The position numbers and the translations under genes are program-made. From Nitzschia sp. pyKryTriq1 (Eukaryota; Bacillariophyta; Bacillariophyceae; Bacillariales; Bacillariaceae): a DNA stretch of 64,000 nt. Shown here one piece after another: positions 41,423-52,135 of this stretch (position 1 is the first letter of the stretch; each line of letters begins with the position of its first letter). The stretch covers positions 3,782,001-3,846,000 of the forward strand of contig OY101116.1 in assembly GCA_956465555.1 (NCBI GenBank), given 5' to 3'. The notes beneath the pieces are model-generated. The model saw only the letters and a program-made list of their open reading frames with translations. It made no database searches and was not told the DNA's origin.

Positions 41423-44278
41423 CTAGTAGTAGCCAAGACGGTCACGAGCAGCTCGATCTTCTGGGCGACCAAGTTCAATGCGACCACCACCACGACCTCC
41501 TCGATGATGATGATGATGATGATGATGATGATCTTCTTCCTCCTCATCAAGAAGACCACGATGACGTTTGCGATCATTTTCGGGATTGGTGGTAGCTTGC
41601 CCCCCACGGTGACCAACAGCTACTCCACCACCGCGACCAGAGACTTGATGGTAGTGGTGGGGGGATAGAAATGCGGGATTCCTTGCACTAGAACTAGGAG
41701 CAGACACGTCGCCATCCTCCTCCCCAGTCAACACTCCTCTCCCAGCGCCACGATCTTCTAGCTCATATTGCTCTCGGCGCTGCTGCTGCCGCCAATGATA
41801 ATCCATTACACGCCGGTGCTCTTCAGCCCCCCTCTGCCGACGAAGCACTTGTTCGCGAAGTAATTCTGCTTCTTGATGATCTCGACGTAACAGCAACTCT
41901 TCTTCTTGCCGTGCTAGTAGCATAAGCTCTTCTTCACGTAGACGGTGCTGGCGCTCGTATTCCATCTCCTCTCGATGTCGATCGGCCTCCACTTTTTCCT
42001 CGTGAAGAGAGGAGGACGAAAGATCTCGTTTGCTCACTTGGATGCTCCTTCTCATTCTTGCTTCTATTTCTTCTTGTTGTTGTTTCCTTGCAAGCAGCAA
42101 GTGATGGTGGTCTGCTTGTTCTGCCTGGGATGACAAAGCCATCAATTGGTCATGGTATGCCAACCGTTCCCTTTCCAAAAGTGCGCCAGCCCCAGCATGC
42201 CCTCCTACTACCCCAAGCAAACCAAGCTCCTGCTGCATCAATCGTTGGTGGTGGGATCTACTATCAATAAGGGCGGAGCTGCCTCGTCCGCCTAGTCCAC
42301 CCCCTCGTCCGCCTAGTCCACCAGGAGCACTCGAAGGCAACAATGATGCTTCCTCCTGCCTGCGCCTCAAAAGTTCTATCTCTGCTTCCGCCTGCCTGCG
42401 CCTCAAAAATTCCATCTCTACATCCACCATGCTGGCGCCGAGTCCTCCAGCAGCTCCGTGACCAGCGGCACGAGGAAGCAGCAGTGACGAGGTGCCATTC
42501 ATAAAACCTTCATCCCAGCCTATCATGAGATCACTCGGAATGATTCCCGCGTGCAGTTCAGCCAGCTGGCGGAGCTTCACCTCGCGTACGCCTTCAATGC
42601 GCAGAATTTCTTCCTCAAGAAGGTGACATAATTCGGCGATCTCCGCGGAGGAAGCACCAGTAGTAGTACCACTACTAGCCCCGAGATGACCGTTCATGTA
42701 GCACGGGGATTCCGGGTACATGCGATGTTCTTGAGGAGCATTGTCAAAACTCGAAAGGCTGGATCTTGGCACACCATTAGTAGCACCCTGCCATTTTTCT
42801 CGCTCGGTCCTAGCTGCGGCTGCTTCTTCAGCATCATCTTCCTCTGCCTGCTTGTTCCTTCTGATTTCCTTTTCTTCGGGGGCCTCCTGTTTCCTTCTAC
42901 GAGTCTGATCGTCGAGCTCCCCTGCGATGCGATCTTGCTCTGCTGCTTTCTTCTTTTCGTAGGCACGAACGTCAGCCTCGTACCGAGCGAGATCTTCTGT
43001 GGCAATCTTCTGATAGGGCAATTTCTTTTCCTCTGGCAACGTTTTCCACTGACTTGCGATTGTCTTAGACATTGACAGAAAGTCGACGGTTTCGTCTCCC
43101 TGCTGCCCATGCTTTTTAATCAAGCCTAGCCGGCTCTCCTTGAAAAAGACATTATAGGAAGAGAGCGGGCGTTTCGGATAATCTTTTGGCTTCTTCTTCC
43201 TGCTTCTGTATCTTCTCGTTTTGATGGCAGTAGCGGCAGGGGCCGCGGAGACTTTGGAATTTTTCGCAAGTATCACTTCAGAAGCGTCACTATCGTCATC
43301 GTTGTCGTCTTCCTCTCCTCCCTCCTCGGTGGTTGGCACATTTTCACCCGTCGTTATATTTTTCTTTATGGCGGACCCGGCGAGTTTTTTCTTTTCACTC
43401 TCCTTCTCACTGTCTGCACTGGTAACAACCGCCGCTGCTATCGCTGGTCTACGCCTCTCGGCTATTGTCACGAGGACCATTTGTTCACCGTCACTGCTAC
43501 TATCGTCGTCGTCGTCGTCGTCGTCGTCATCCTCCTCCTCCTCCTCCTCCTCTTCCTCTCCTCCCTGGTGGCGGGCGGTGAGCTCAGTTTCAACTACCAT
43601 CGTGGTATTTTTGATGGGGGCGGCGGGGGTGGGGATTTCTTTCGTGTCACCACTCTTATTCTTCTCGATGGTTTCTTCGCTGCTGCTGCTGCCATCGTCG
43701 TCGTTGCCGTCCTTTCCCTGCTGGGTGATCGTGCTGGGCTCAGCTTTTTCAACGACCATCATGTTTTTCTTCCTGATTTTATTCTCGGCGTTGTCACCAG
43801 CACCGGCACCAACAACGTTCTCGGCTTTTTTCACATCAAGGACCATTTCACCGTCCTCACTACTACCATTATCGTCGTCCTCTCGTCTCTTTGCGGTGGC
43901 CGGTGGGGCAGCAGTTTCTTCAACTACCACCACCATGTCAGTATTTTTGATGGTGCGTTCCGGCGCGATTTTTTGTGGTTCGCTCTTGTTATCATGATCG
44001 TCATCATTCTCGTCAAGAACGGCCGCTTCTTCTATCGGCGACCCACCACCAGCATTATCGGCCTCGTCGTCGTCGACCGGCATAGTTTTTTCTTCGACAT
44101 GCATGGTGGTGTCATTATTTTCTTCCTCTTTGGTGCCCGTCGCCATCTTAGTTTGACTTTCCTCAAGCTGCACTTTCTGCTGCTGGAGGTGGTGATCGTC
44201 CTCGTTGTTGAACGTCTTTTCTTCCATCACCATTTCTTCTTTGCTAAGTGGTGCGAGGGGAGTAGTACTATTACCCAT
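41423..44278 (-). CDS. HMG-box protein with acidic N-terminus and long coiled coil
   Basis: A 951-aa single-exon protein. Residues 1-350 are very acidic, with repeated Glu/Asp blocks alternating with VVE.TA-like segments (a recurring unit of KN/TMVVVE). One HMG box lies at about 366-440: PKRPLSSYNVFFKESR, then LSMSKTIASQWKTLPEEKKLPYQKIA. It is followed by Arg/Glu-rich coiled coils (about 440-510 and 600-860, with a repeated EFLRRRQAEAEIELLRRRQ pair) and a C-terminus with a His run (about ten) and Gly/Arg. HMG boxes of this type bind and bend DNA without much sequence preference; plant-like diatom HMG proteins are often chromatin or transcription factors. Strong composition bias makes long antisense open frames over the acidic part; I take those as shadows. 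Confidence 0.83.
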   Translation of the reverse strand: MGNSTTPLAPLSKEEMVMEEKTFNNEDDHHLQQQKVQLEESQTKMATGTKEEENNDTTMHVEEKTMPVDDDEADNAGGGSPIEEAAVLDENDDDHDNKSEPQKIAPERTIKNTDMVVVVEETAAPPATAKRREDDDNGSSEDGEMVLDVKKAENVVGAGAGDNAENKIRKKNMMVVEKAEPSTITQQGKDGNDDDGSSSSEETIEKNKSGDTKEIPTPAAPIKNTTMVVETELTARHQGGEEEEEEEEEDDDDDDDDDDSSSDGEQMVLVTIAERRRPAIAAAVVTSADSEKESEKKKLAGSAIKKNITTGENVPTTEEGGEEDDNDDDSDASEVILAKNSKVSAAPAATAIKTRRYRSRKKKPKDYPKRPLSSYNVFFKESRLGLIKKHGQQGDETVDFLSMSKTIASQWKTLPEEKKLPYQKIATEDLARYEADVRAYEKKKAAEQDRIAGELDDQTRRRKQEAPEEKEIRRNKQAEEDDAEEAAAARTEREKWQGATNGVPRSSLSSFDNAPQEHRMYPESPCYMNGHLGASSGTTTGASSAEIAELCHLLEEEILRIEGVREVKLRQLAELHAGIIPSDLMIGWDEGFMNGTSSLLLPRAAGHGAAGGLGASMVDVEMEFLRRRQAEAEIELLRRRQEEASLLPSSAPGGLGGRGGGLGGRGSSALIDSRSHHQRLMQQELGLLGVVGGHAGAGALLERERLAYHDQLMALSSQAEQADHHHLLLARKQQQEEIEARMRRSIQVSKRDLSSSSLHEEKVEADRHREEMEYERQHRLREEELMLLARQEEELLLRRDHQEAELLREQVLRRQRGAEEHRRVMDYHWRQQQRREQYELEDRGAGRGVLTGEEDGDVSAPSSSARNPAFLSPHHYHQVSGRGGGVAVGHRGGQATTNPENDRKRHRGLLDEEEEDHHHHHHHHHRGGRGGGRIELGRPEDRAARDRLGYY

Positions 44279-45867
44279 ACTGCTGTATCCTCAATTCTTA
44301 CTGATATTCCTGCTCTTAGTATACCACCAATACAGTACTCGTACTCGTGTGTGGTACCAAGCATCAAGCAAGCTTTCAATAATCGAGGTTAATTTTAGAG
44401 GCGTGGTCCGTAGCGAGATAGTAAAAGTATCGATGGGGTCCCTGCCGCGGTAAGCTGCGGTATCTGCGCGAGCAAAAGGGGGTGGGAGCGAGCGACTATG
44501 CGGGTCGTTTTGCACAATAGTAGGACGTACCACTGGTACTGGTACCGTGTACCCCCGGTACCGAGAGGACGTGGCTACCGCCACCTGCGTGGCATCGCTG
44601 GTGCGTCATGTCTAGACTAGAACAGGTGGTGTGTGGCATAATTCGGGACTAGTAGGAGTCCCGCCTGTCGCACACCTCCGTGATTGCGAAGGTGGCTGGG
44701 GCGGTGGTGGTTTAACATTCGAAACGCTAGGCTCGATAGCCTAGAACGAACTATAGTATTGCTTGTGACTATCCTCGACAGGATGGTTACAAGCAATACA
44801 AAAGAGTAAACACAAGAACAACAGAATCGACTTCCTTGCTGCTGCTTGGAGCCTCTCCGATGAGAGGCTCCGGAAGTTTCGTCTGTTCTCCGTTCGTCGC
44901 GGACGTCTGACCTTCCTTCCCTCTCCGTCACTTCAATGGCTACCGCCACCTGCGTGGCATCGCTGGTGCGTCATGTCTAGACTAGAACAGGTGGTGTGTG
45001 GCATAATTCGGGACTAGTAGGAGTCCCGCCTGTCGCACACCTCCGTGATTGCCCAATTTGGCCAGCCAAGGGTGGGAGCAGGCGCCGGAGGCGCAGGGTG
45101 GGAGAGAGAAAAGAAAAGTAAGATGCCGGAAGGAAAGAAAATTGAATGCCTAGGCTGCTGCTTGGAGCAGTGGGGCGGCTGCTGCAGGGACGTCGGCCCC
45201 GGGCGCGAGGTCAAAGGAGCCATTCAGGAGCATAACACGAGCCAGTCCATTGACGATGGGGAGGGCCTGGGCGTAGTCTGGGTACTCGTACCTGGTATGA
45301 GTACGTTGTGGACTGAGAAGAAAAATGATGACGACAGTTCGTTCAGAAACCAGCAGGATGATAATATCGTACCAGGTACATACCGGAAGGTTCAAACCCT
45401 GGTTCAGCCTTTTAGTAGCCAGGGGTCCATAGCGAGGCGCTTGTGCCGGTCCCTACCTCAGGTGGTGGCACGTGTCCCTGCTGGTACAGAGTACGGGTAT
45501 GTGCGTGCTTGTGAGACGGTACCGGTACCCGGTACAGCACTGTATTAGGAAATTCTCGGCTGGGCGGGCGCGCGGAACGTTTCCCTCAGCCGGCCGTGAG
45601 TGACTCGGAACAGCCGGCCGGCCAGACTTTGACTTGATGACGTCTGGCCTCCGATCGAAATCTTCGCCTTTGCGCGCCGGCCGTGATCGACGACGAACCG
45701 CAAGAACCATCCGATCATTGATTGCTGCCTGATGTTGCTGATGTTGTACATACTCTTTTCACTTTTATTTGTTTTCCTTCTTCCGACAGTACCGGTAGGA
45801 TTAGTCTAGTCTATTATAATATTATTTCTTCCAGCGACATTATCTTATTTCGCAACTCTATAACAGA
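44279..45867. other. Divergent intergenic region with direct repeats
   Basis: 1.6 kb without a convincing gene. It holds the 116-bp direct repeat pair (44572-45052), several GTAC palindrome groups (44528-44565, 45283-45300, 45517-45537) and CCGGCCG words near 45588-45690. Open frames here overlap the repeats and lack motifs. Confidence 0.5.
44572..45052. repeat. Perfect 116-bp direct repeat flanking a hairpin-rich 249-bp segment
   Basis: 44572-44687 and 44937-45052 are identical base for base. The segment between has three inverted repeats: CTAGGC/GCCTAG (44727-44744), TATTGCTTGT/ACAAGCAATA (44757-44798, with an inner ATCCT/AGGAT), and GGAGCCTCTC/GAGAGGCTCC with a CGAT loop (44848-44871). 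It could be a partial tandem duplication with period 365, or a small element with terminal repeats. I found no tRNA primer site or purine tract in the right places, so an LTR-type origin is not supported. Confidence 0.75.
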
Positions 45868-47352
45868 ATGATGATGATGACGATGATGATACCTCGAATA
45901 ATATATTTTTCCTCGTCCATCATCAGGTGGGCTTGTTTGTTGTGGATGTTTCCAGCAATCGTCACGCTACTTTTGGCGCCCGTGATGTCGTCGGCATTAT
46001 TGACCTCTTCTACTTCCAGCACCAGCGGCGGCGGTGGATGGAATCTGCCTTCTCACTCGGCCAACAAGAAGAATCACCTTCTTCATCCAACATCACACAT
46101 CATAACAAGCACGTGTACTACTACCGGCACCACTTCCTTTTCTTCGTCGTCGTCGTCTTCTTCTTGCTGGGGAACACCTCCTTCTGATTCCGACAGTAGT
46201 GAAATTTTGGATGTTGACTTTGAACGGGTGGTTGTTGAAGAAAGCTCCGCAAGCAGCAGCAGCAGCAGCAGCAGCAGCTCTTTTCCACCGTCAGCGTCGT
46301 TTGAATCTTTGGGCGATGACGATGACGAGGATGATCTGAAGAAGAATTTGTTGGACTTGTCCTTGGATGCCGATCCCCGTTGGAAAACGGCAAGAATACC
46401 TTTTTGCCGTGGCGACGAGTACATAGATGCGAAATTGGCCTTCATGGTGGAATTGGAAGGTGTTCAGTATGGGATTGCGGTTCCTTTCGATGACGCTGTA
46501 GCCATTATTGTACAGGAAGGTGGAGGAAGAAAAAAGGGCGGAGATAAGAACAAGGAACAAGACGAACTTTCCGTCACGTACGTGGATCCCGATGCGTATT
46601 ACGACAATGAAGAGTATCAGGAATTGATGGAAATCATGGCTGCCCAGGTCCAGAGAGAGCTTGGTGAAGAATTCATGTTGCGAAAAACACCCAAAGTCTT
46701 GACGATCTCGGGTGATCTGAGTCAAATTACTGGCAAATGGGAAAAGGAACTATTTGGTCAGCCTGCGTCAGTGGAAGAGTTACTAAAATCCACAGAAACC
46801 AACGATGCGACGATTGACGATGAAGTTGCCGATTTTATGGCCTTTATGAAAGCGGAACTGGGTGAGGAAGAATTCGAGAAAACCATGAAGGAAGAACCAT
46901 CCGATGCGGACAGAGACTTGATGAAATTCTTTGACGTGGCAGGGCTTGGTACGAAGAAAGACGACATGGCTGCTTTCGAGGAGTTGATCAAAAGCATGGA
47001 AGACGACTTGGATGAAACCAAGGGTGTGAGGGCACAAGCCAAAGAAATGGCACCCGACACGGATGGTCTCTCCCTCAAGCTCATTTCATTCGACTTTGCA
47101 AGTGGTGACAAATCTTACTCGCTCGTCAAGTTGCTGCAACCCTATGTCCTCGTTGGTAAATATTGCGAGGAAGAGCAAGTCGTCGACGGAGAGCGATCTG
47201 CTGCTACGAGTGCTGGAGGACGGGGTGACATCCGGTTTGATTTGTTGACGAAAGACGAGGAACGCATCCTCATCCCCAAGCTGGAAAATCTGTGTAAACA
47301 AGACTTGGAAAAGGCTGGACTTTCCCTTGGAGTCAAAAGCCGCAGCGATTAA
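45868..47352 (+). CDS. DUF3727 protein, probably plastid, signal peptide present
   Basis: A 494-aa single-exon protein. The start is a run of Met codons (45868 on); a hydrophobic signal (about 18-45, WACLLWMFPAIVTLLLAPVMSSAL) is followed by long Ser/Thr tracts. The folded part begins near 175: FCRGDEYIDAKLAFMVELEG, VQYGIAVPFDDAVAI; the C-terminus carries the DUF3727 blocks YSLVKLLQPYVLVGKY and FDLLTKDEERILIPKLE, LCKQDLEKAGL. DUF3727 occurs in plants, algae and cyanobacteria, mostly in plastid proteins of unknown function. A middle segment with an EELGEEEFEKTMKEE-like acidic helix seems to be an insertion. The Ser run at about 125-140 is a CAG-type microsatellite in coding DNA. Confidence 0.75.
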   Translation: MMMMTMMIPRIIYFSSSIIRWACLLWMFPAIVTLLLAPVMSSALLTSSTSSTSGGGGWNLPSHSANKKNHLLHPTSHIITSTCTTTGTTSFSSSSSSSSCWGTPPSDSDSSEILDVDFERVVVEESSASSSSSSSSSSFPPSASFESLGDDDDEDDLKKNLLDLSLDADPRWKTARIPFCRGDEYIDAKLAFMVELEGVQYGIAVPFDDAVAIIVQEGGGRKKGGDKNKEQDELSVTYVDPDAYYDNEEYQELMEIMAAQVQRELGEEFMLRKTPKVLTISGDLSQITGKWEKELFGQPASVEELLKSTETNDATIDDEVADFMAFMKAELGEEEFEKTMKEEPSDADRDLMKFFDVAGLGTKKDDMAAFEELIKSMEDDLDETKGVRAQAKEMAPDTDGLSLKLISFDFASGDKSYSLVKLLQPYVLVGKYCEEEQVVDGERSAATSAGGRGDIRFDLLTKDEERILIPKLENLCKQDLEKAGLSLGVKSRSD

Positions 47353-47610
47353 GGTATAATCATATCTATTTGTAGGGATGATTTGTTATTCCATTATTAT
47401 TTGTCAAGCGGCGTATAGTCCATTTTTTCCTCCTAATTTATTCTCAATTCACCACGTACACAAGTAAAGATGAAGGTTGGAATGACCGCAGCTAGAGTAC
47501 TGCAGGGTCTGCCCTCTACTCGTAATGTAGAGACTAAAAAAGGCACAAATACAGCTTGCCTTTTTACTTCGTATGATGGTTTATAATATATAATACTGCA
47601 ATTACCATCA

Positions 47611-48963
47611 TTATCTTTTACTTTTTTTGCTGCTGGTTGGGAGCCGGATGAGTTCCTGTTCGAGAATTTCGAGCGTCGCCTTGTTCAAGTCAAACCAGGC
47701 GGACCAGCCGTCCATATCCGTTTCCAAATCGGGTTCTACGGACAGATAGCAGGGTACGTCATCAATGGCTCCCAATGAAAAACCAGCCGCCAGTAATACT
47801 TCGACTCCCCCCTTGTGTCTCCCAATATCTTGAGTAAACTTTTCATGATCCCGCCGGATTCTTCGAAATTTGGTCTCTTCGGGATGCGCATTGATTTGTT
47901 GAAAGATTGTATGGAGAGACGTAATAGCAGTAGCGAATGCTGCCTGGGGATAATCATCATCATCTTCTCCTTCTTTATCATTTCCAACTTCCATATTGTT
48001 TTTAGTGATGGATTCTTTGAGAAGTTCCAATTGGGCTTTGACGCCCTGTGCACGAATATTATCTACCCATTCTTGTTCGGCCCGCTCTTGAGCTAATCGT
48101 CGTTGTCGAGCCGCCTCGGCTTGTCGTCGTAATTCGGCCTCGGCAGCCGCTTGTTCTTGGCGTTGTCGTTCCGCAGCCTCCAAGGCACGTTGGGCTTCTT
48201 CTTGCTGTTTTTGCAATGCTTCTTGGCGGGCTTGTTCTTGCAGACGTTGTCGCTCTCGATCTGCCTCTTGTTGCGCCAGTTGTTCTTGGGTGAGCTGATG
48301 AGTGTGACGTTGCTGGAGTTGTACCAACAATTCTTGACTCAAACTCATGTCTCCCGCCACCCCCTCTTGGCTGTTACTGACACTACGAGATTCAGCAGCA
48401 GCAGCAGCAGCAGCAGCAGGAGGGGGAGGAGGAATGTGTCGTTCCAAAAAGTCATGGGCGTGGACTAAAGCTTGTACGCGCCGTTGTGTCTGGTCGCCAT
48501 ACCGTGGTTTGTCCGTGATAGGATCACGTTCCGCCAATCGTTTTCGAAAGCGATCCATCTTGGGTTGAATGCTGCACAACGAAGATTGAATCTTCGTCAA
48601 TGCCGCGACAGCTGTCGCCACATTGGAAATGGGAATCACTTTGCTTTGGAAATTCATAAAGAGAGGAGGGTCAGGAGGAGGAGGAGTAGTCGTCTCTTCA
48701 CTCGTACCGGTAGTAGTCGCTGTCTCTGTCGTTGCTGCTCCGCCATCATTGGCATTGTCATGATCACTATTTTCTGTTGTGGGAGTGGGTGGTGGCGGTG
48801 TTGGAATGGTAAATGGCGGAAGTGCTGCACTTGAATATTCTTCTTCTTCGTCTGCTGATGATGAAGATGATGATGAAGATAACCAAACGTTTGACGACTG
48901 TCGCAAGGATTCGTAGAGTCCCACCAACTCCAGCACAGTTTCTTCTGTAGTTCGGAGCTCCAT
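47611..48963 (-). CDS. PUB-domain protein, likely p97/VCP cofactor
   Basis: A 450-aa single-exon protein. A short helix (VLELVGLYESLRQ) opens the protein, then disordered Ser/Thr/Pro tracts, a conserved-looking helical region (about 105-175, ALTKIQSSLCSIQPKMDRF), a poly-Ala run, and an Ala/Gln/Glu coiled coil (about 220-315). Residues about 345-440 match a PUB domain: AITSLHTIFQQINAHPEETKF, KFTQDIGRHKGGVEVLLAAGF, then ETDMDGWSAWFDLNKATLEIL. PUB domains bind the C-terminus of the AAA ATPase p97/VCP, linking it to ubiquitin pathways; the partner function here is unknown. No UBX or UBA domain is visible. Confidence 0.77.
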   Translation of the reverse strand: MELRTTEETVLELVGLYESLRQSSNVWLSSSSSSSSADEEEEYSSAALPPFTIPTPPPPTPTTENSDHDNANDGGAATTETATTTGTSEETTTPPPPDPPLFMNFQSKVIPISNVATAVAALTKIQSSLCSIQPKMDRFRKRLAERDPITDKPRYGDQTQRRVQALVHAHDFLERHIPPPPPAAAAAAAAESRSVSNSQEGVAGDMSLSQELLVQLQQRHTHQLTQEQLAQQEADRERQRLQEQARQEALQKQQEEAQRALEAAERQRQEQAAAEAELRRQAEAARQRRLAQERAEQEWVDNIRAQGVKAQLELLKESITKNNMEVGNDKEGEDDDDYPQAAFATAITSLHTIFQQINAHPEETKFRRIRRDHEKFTQDIGRHKGGVEVLLAAGFSLGAIDDVPCYLSVEPDLETDMDGWSAWFDLNKATLEILEQELIRLPTSSKKSKR

Positions 48964-49551
48964 GGACTACTCAGTACTATACTACTGTACTGGTATGGTA
49001 CCACGTGCAGTACTGTAAGTATTACTGTGTAGTCTACTAGCTATTTACTGCTGTAGTATATATTATTATGAACGAAAGGAAGGAAGGTAGGAAGGGATGG
49101 TTGATTGAATTGAATTGAATTGATTGAACGACAATCAACAAAATGAAACATCGCGATCATCTTCGACTTTCGATCTTATTGCTTTTCGACATTTTCATCT
49201 TTTATCTTTGTCCTTCCTGCCTCATCGATCGGTTGACTTCCCCGACTGACTCGCCGGTCGGGTGCGCTCGGTCGGCGCGCGCGCACCCCCATGTTTGTTA
49301 TTACGTCACACGCATGCACAACAACGGATACAAAATCTCTTGAGCGCTCTCTCGCTCGCATCGCGCTCGGCAACACAAACAAACTACTGTCGTCATCATC
49401 TTCTTTTCTTGCATATCTTGCATGATCATAATCATCATTCGTAGAGACTACCAGTGGTACTTGTACTGTATTCTTGTCGGCACAAGTAATAGTCACAACA
49501 CGGCTGAAAAGAAGAACAAAGAAGGAAAGAACGATAGAGAAGTAAATCATC
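48964..49551. other. Divergent promoter region (PUB / malic enzyme)
   Basis: Contains TTGAATTGAATTGAATTGATT (49104-49124), a GGCGCGCGCGCACC stretch, and TTACGTCACACG (49299), a bZIP/CRE-like site. No gene. Confidence 0.45.
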
Positions 49552-51885
49552 ATGTTGACTGCCTCTTCCCGCCGTGTCTTGGCATCGTCCTCCTCCTCCT
49601 CGTCTCGAGGATGGTCAGCATTCGTCCCATCGCGCTTTGTTGTTTGTAGCGGCAGCAGCTTCCGTAGCAGCAGAATTCAAATGTTGTTTTCGACCAAACC
49701 ACCCCTCGACTTGTCGAATGACGTTCCTAATGATGGGGAGTGGGCCGGTTGTCGTCGAGATTTTCAGGCTCCGATTCATATTCCTGCTCGTGGAAGTGAA
49801 GTGCTGACCAATCCCCTGTACAATAAAGGAACGGCCTTCAAATCCGGAGAACGCGATCGTCTTCGATTCCGAGGACTCTTGCCCCATCGCGTCATGAACA
49901 TTCACAAACAAAAGGAACGTTTCCTTCTCGCCTTACGGGATGTGGATTCGAATATTCGTAAAAATGTCATGCTCGAAGACTTGCACGATCGAAATGAAAC
50001 CTTGTACCATCGAGTCTTGGTCGATCATATTGAAGAAATGGCACCCTTGATTTATACGCCGACCGTAGGACAAGCCTGCCAAGAATTTGGGACAAGGTTT
50101 CGACGACCGCGTGGCATGTATTTTGGCGAAGAGGATCGTGGACAAATGGCACCGATGGTGTACAATTGGCCCCATAAGGATGTCCATGTCATTGTGGTGA
50201 CGGATGGGTCGCGGATTTTGGGATTGGGAGATCTTGGTGCCAACGGTATGGGAATTCCTATTGGAAAACTCTCTTTGGTGAGTACAACCTCTACATGTTA
50301 TACACTGTCTGTCTGTCTTTCTGTGCAATTCAATATATTATATCTGAATATACAACATCTGACGCCTGCATGCATGCATTGTCGCACTCTGTCGTTCTTT
50401 CTTTCATTTATCTACTCAGTATTGTGCGGCAGGTGGAATTGCTCCGCATCGTGTCTTGCCGGTAGTCTTGGATGTCGGAACGGACAATCAAGAATTGTTG
50501 ACCGATCCTTTTTATTTGGGCGTTCAGAAAAAACGATTGCGAGGACCGGAATATTTCAATCTAGTGGATGAATTCATGGAGGCAGTCCGATACCGTTGGC
50601 CAAATGTATTGGTCCAGTTTGAAGATTTTGATTCGTCCGTCGCACAAACATTGTTGGATAAATACCGTCACAGTCACTTGTGTTTTAATGATGATATCCA
50701 AGGGACGGGTGCGACGGCATTGGCGGGGTTGCTGGGAGCGTTGAGAGCCAAAGGAGAAGATGTGGAATCGTTGGGGGAGCAAAGGATTTTGATTGCGGGA
50801 GCAGGAAGTGCTGGAATTGGAATCGCTCAAGTCTTGAAACAAGCCATGATGGAACAAGGATACAGTGAAGAAAAAGCCAAAAATGCCTTTTATGTCGTGG
50901 ATCAACATGGGTAAGTAACGGAGTTGTATGGTGATGGGGATCGTACGTTGCATGCATGCATGCATGCATTTACGCACTGTACTCACTCAACCACGTCGCT
51001 GCTGTTGTCATTCATTTATTCATTCATTCATTCATTCATCAAATGTTATTGTATCATACAGTATGCTTGGAAAGGAACGGATAGATAGCCTTGTACCGGA
51101 ACAAAAGGCATTTGCCCGAAACGAGGACAGTGGACTTTCGCTCAAGGGAGTGATCGAAAAGTATCATCCTACCATTTTGATTGGAGTGACGGCTGTGGGG
51201 GGACTCTTCACGGAGGATATCATCCGTGAAATGGGTCAACATATCGAACGACCCATCATCTTTCCTCTCTCTAACCCTACGACGAAGGCGGAGTGTACAG
51301 CAGAGCAAGCATTTGAGTGGACCGAAGGACGTTGTATTTTTGCCTCGGGATCGCCCTTTGATCCTGTGGAAATGGCAGACGGCAAGGTCTATCAAACGTC
51401 GCAATGCAACAACAGTAAGTACCTAATTGACGGGTGTCAGCGTTTTGGAAAATCTAGCTGCGCTATGTTCGTGATTGACTTCCCTCATCTGATCGTATTA
51501 TTCTTGTTGCTGTTGCTGTTGTTTGTTCCCTGTTTATCACGATACACTCGTACATAAAGTGTACGTCTTTCCGGGTATCGGATTGGGGGCATCGATTTGT
51601 GGCGCCCGAAAAGTGACAGATCGAATGCTGTACATTGCCGCCAAGGCGTTGGCAGAATGCGTTCCTGCAGAAGTCCATGCACGGGGTCAAGTGTTCCCTC
51701 ATATTTCTGCGATTCGTCAAGTGTCCCACCGTATCGCTGTCGCAGTGATTGAAGAAGCTATGCGTGATGGCTTGGCCACCAAGATTTCATCGGACGATGC
51801 CGCGGATTTAGACTCCTTTGTGGCGCGGAAAATGTACTATCCAGAATACGTTCCACTCATTGAAAAAGGAACTTTTATCAGATAG
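49552..51885 (+). CDS. NADP-type malic enzyme, organellar
   Basis: Four exons: 49552-50277, 50420-50910, 51062-51414, 51560-51885 (631 aa). Introns of 142, 151 and 145 nt with GTGAGT, GTAAGT, GTAAGT; phases 0, 2, 1. The joins read KLSL-YCAAGG, DQHG-MLGKER and QCNN-MYVFPGIGLG, all inside conserved family blocks. Key motifs: LIYTPTVGQACQEFG (catalytic Tyr), GLGDLGANGMGIPIGKLSLY, FEDFDS and FNDDIQGTGA (metal Glu/Asp), AGAGSAGIGIA (nucleotide site), and PLSNPT. The N-terminus is Ser/Arg-rich, consistent with a mitochondrial presequence. It decarboxylates malate to pyruvate, making reduced NAD(P); the co-substrate is not settled by what I see. Intron 2 contains GCATGCATGCATGCAT and a (ATTC)n run. 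Confidence 0.92.
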
Positions 51886-52135
51886 AGAGCAGGACAAAAA
51901 GATGAAGAAAGGAAATAATACACGAATCGGTGAACAACGACAGCTAGCAGACAATTTCACTCTGTGCGTTGCGGAAATAAGATAACGAACTAATGATAAT
52001 GGTACATGCGAGTTCACTATTCATTTCAAAATAGTAACGTACATAGTAGCTAGCTAGCGCGATTTCACTCGATACGACGAAGCGTGAATGAATCAATCAT
52101 CATCGCGAGGTCAGCAAGTCAGTTTGTTGTGTTTT

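Noticed and set aside
41500-41535. CRISPR-like or other structured repeat near the (GAT)n run
   Set aside because: It is a trinucleotide run coding the His tract of the HMG protein.
43221-44392. Long plus-strand open frames (258 and 303 codons) over the HMG gene
   Set aside because: They are antisense to the acidic, repeat-biased N-terminus; their Ser/Phe/Val runs mirror Glu/Asp codons. The HMG box and coiled coils support the minus strand.
44572-45052. Reading the 116-bp repeats as LTRs of a miniature retroelement
   Set aside because: No primer-binding site or polypurine tract in the expected places and no TG...CA ends; kept as an unclassified repeat.
45045-45548. 167-codon plus-strand open frame
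   Set aside because: It overlaps the end of the direct repeat and GTAC-rich intergenic DNA and has no domain or targeting signal.
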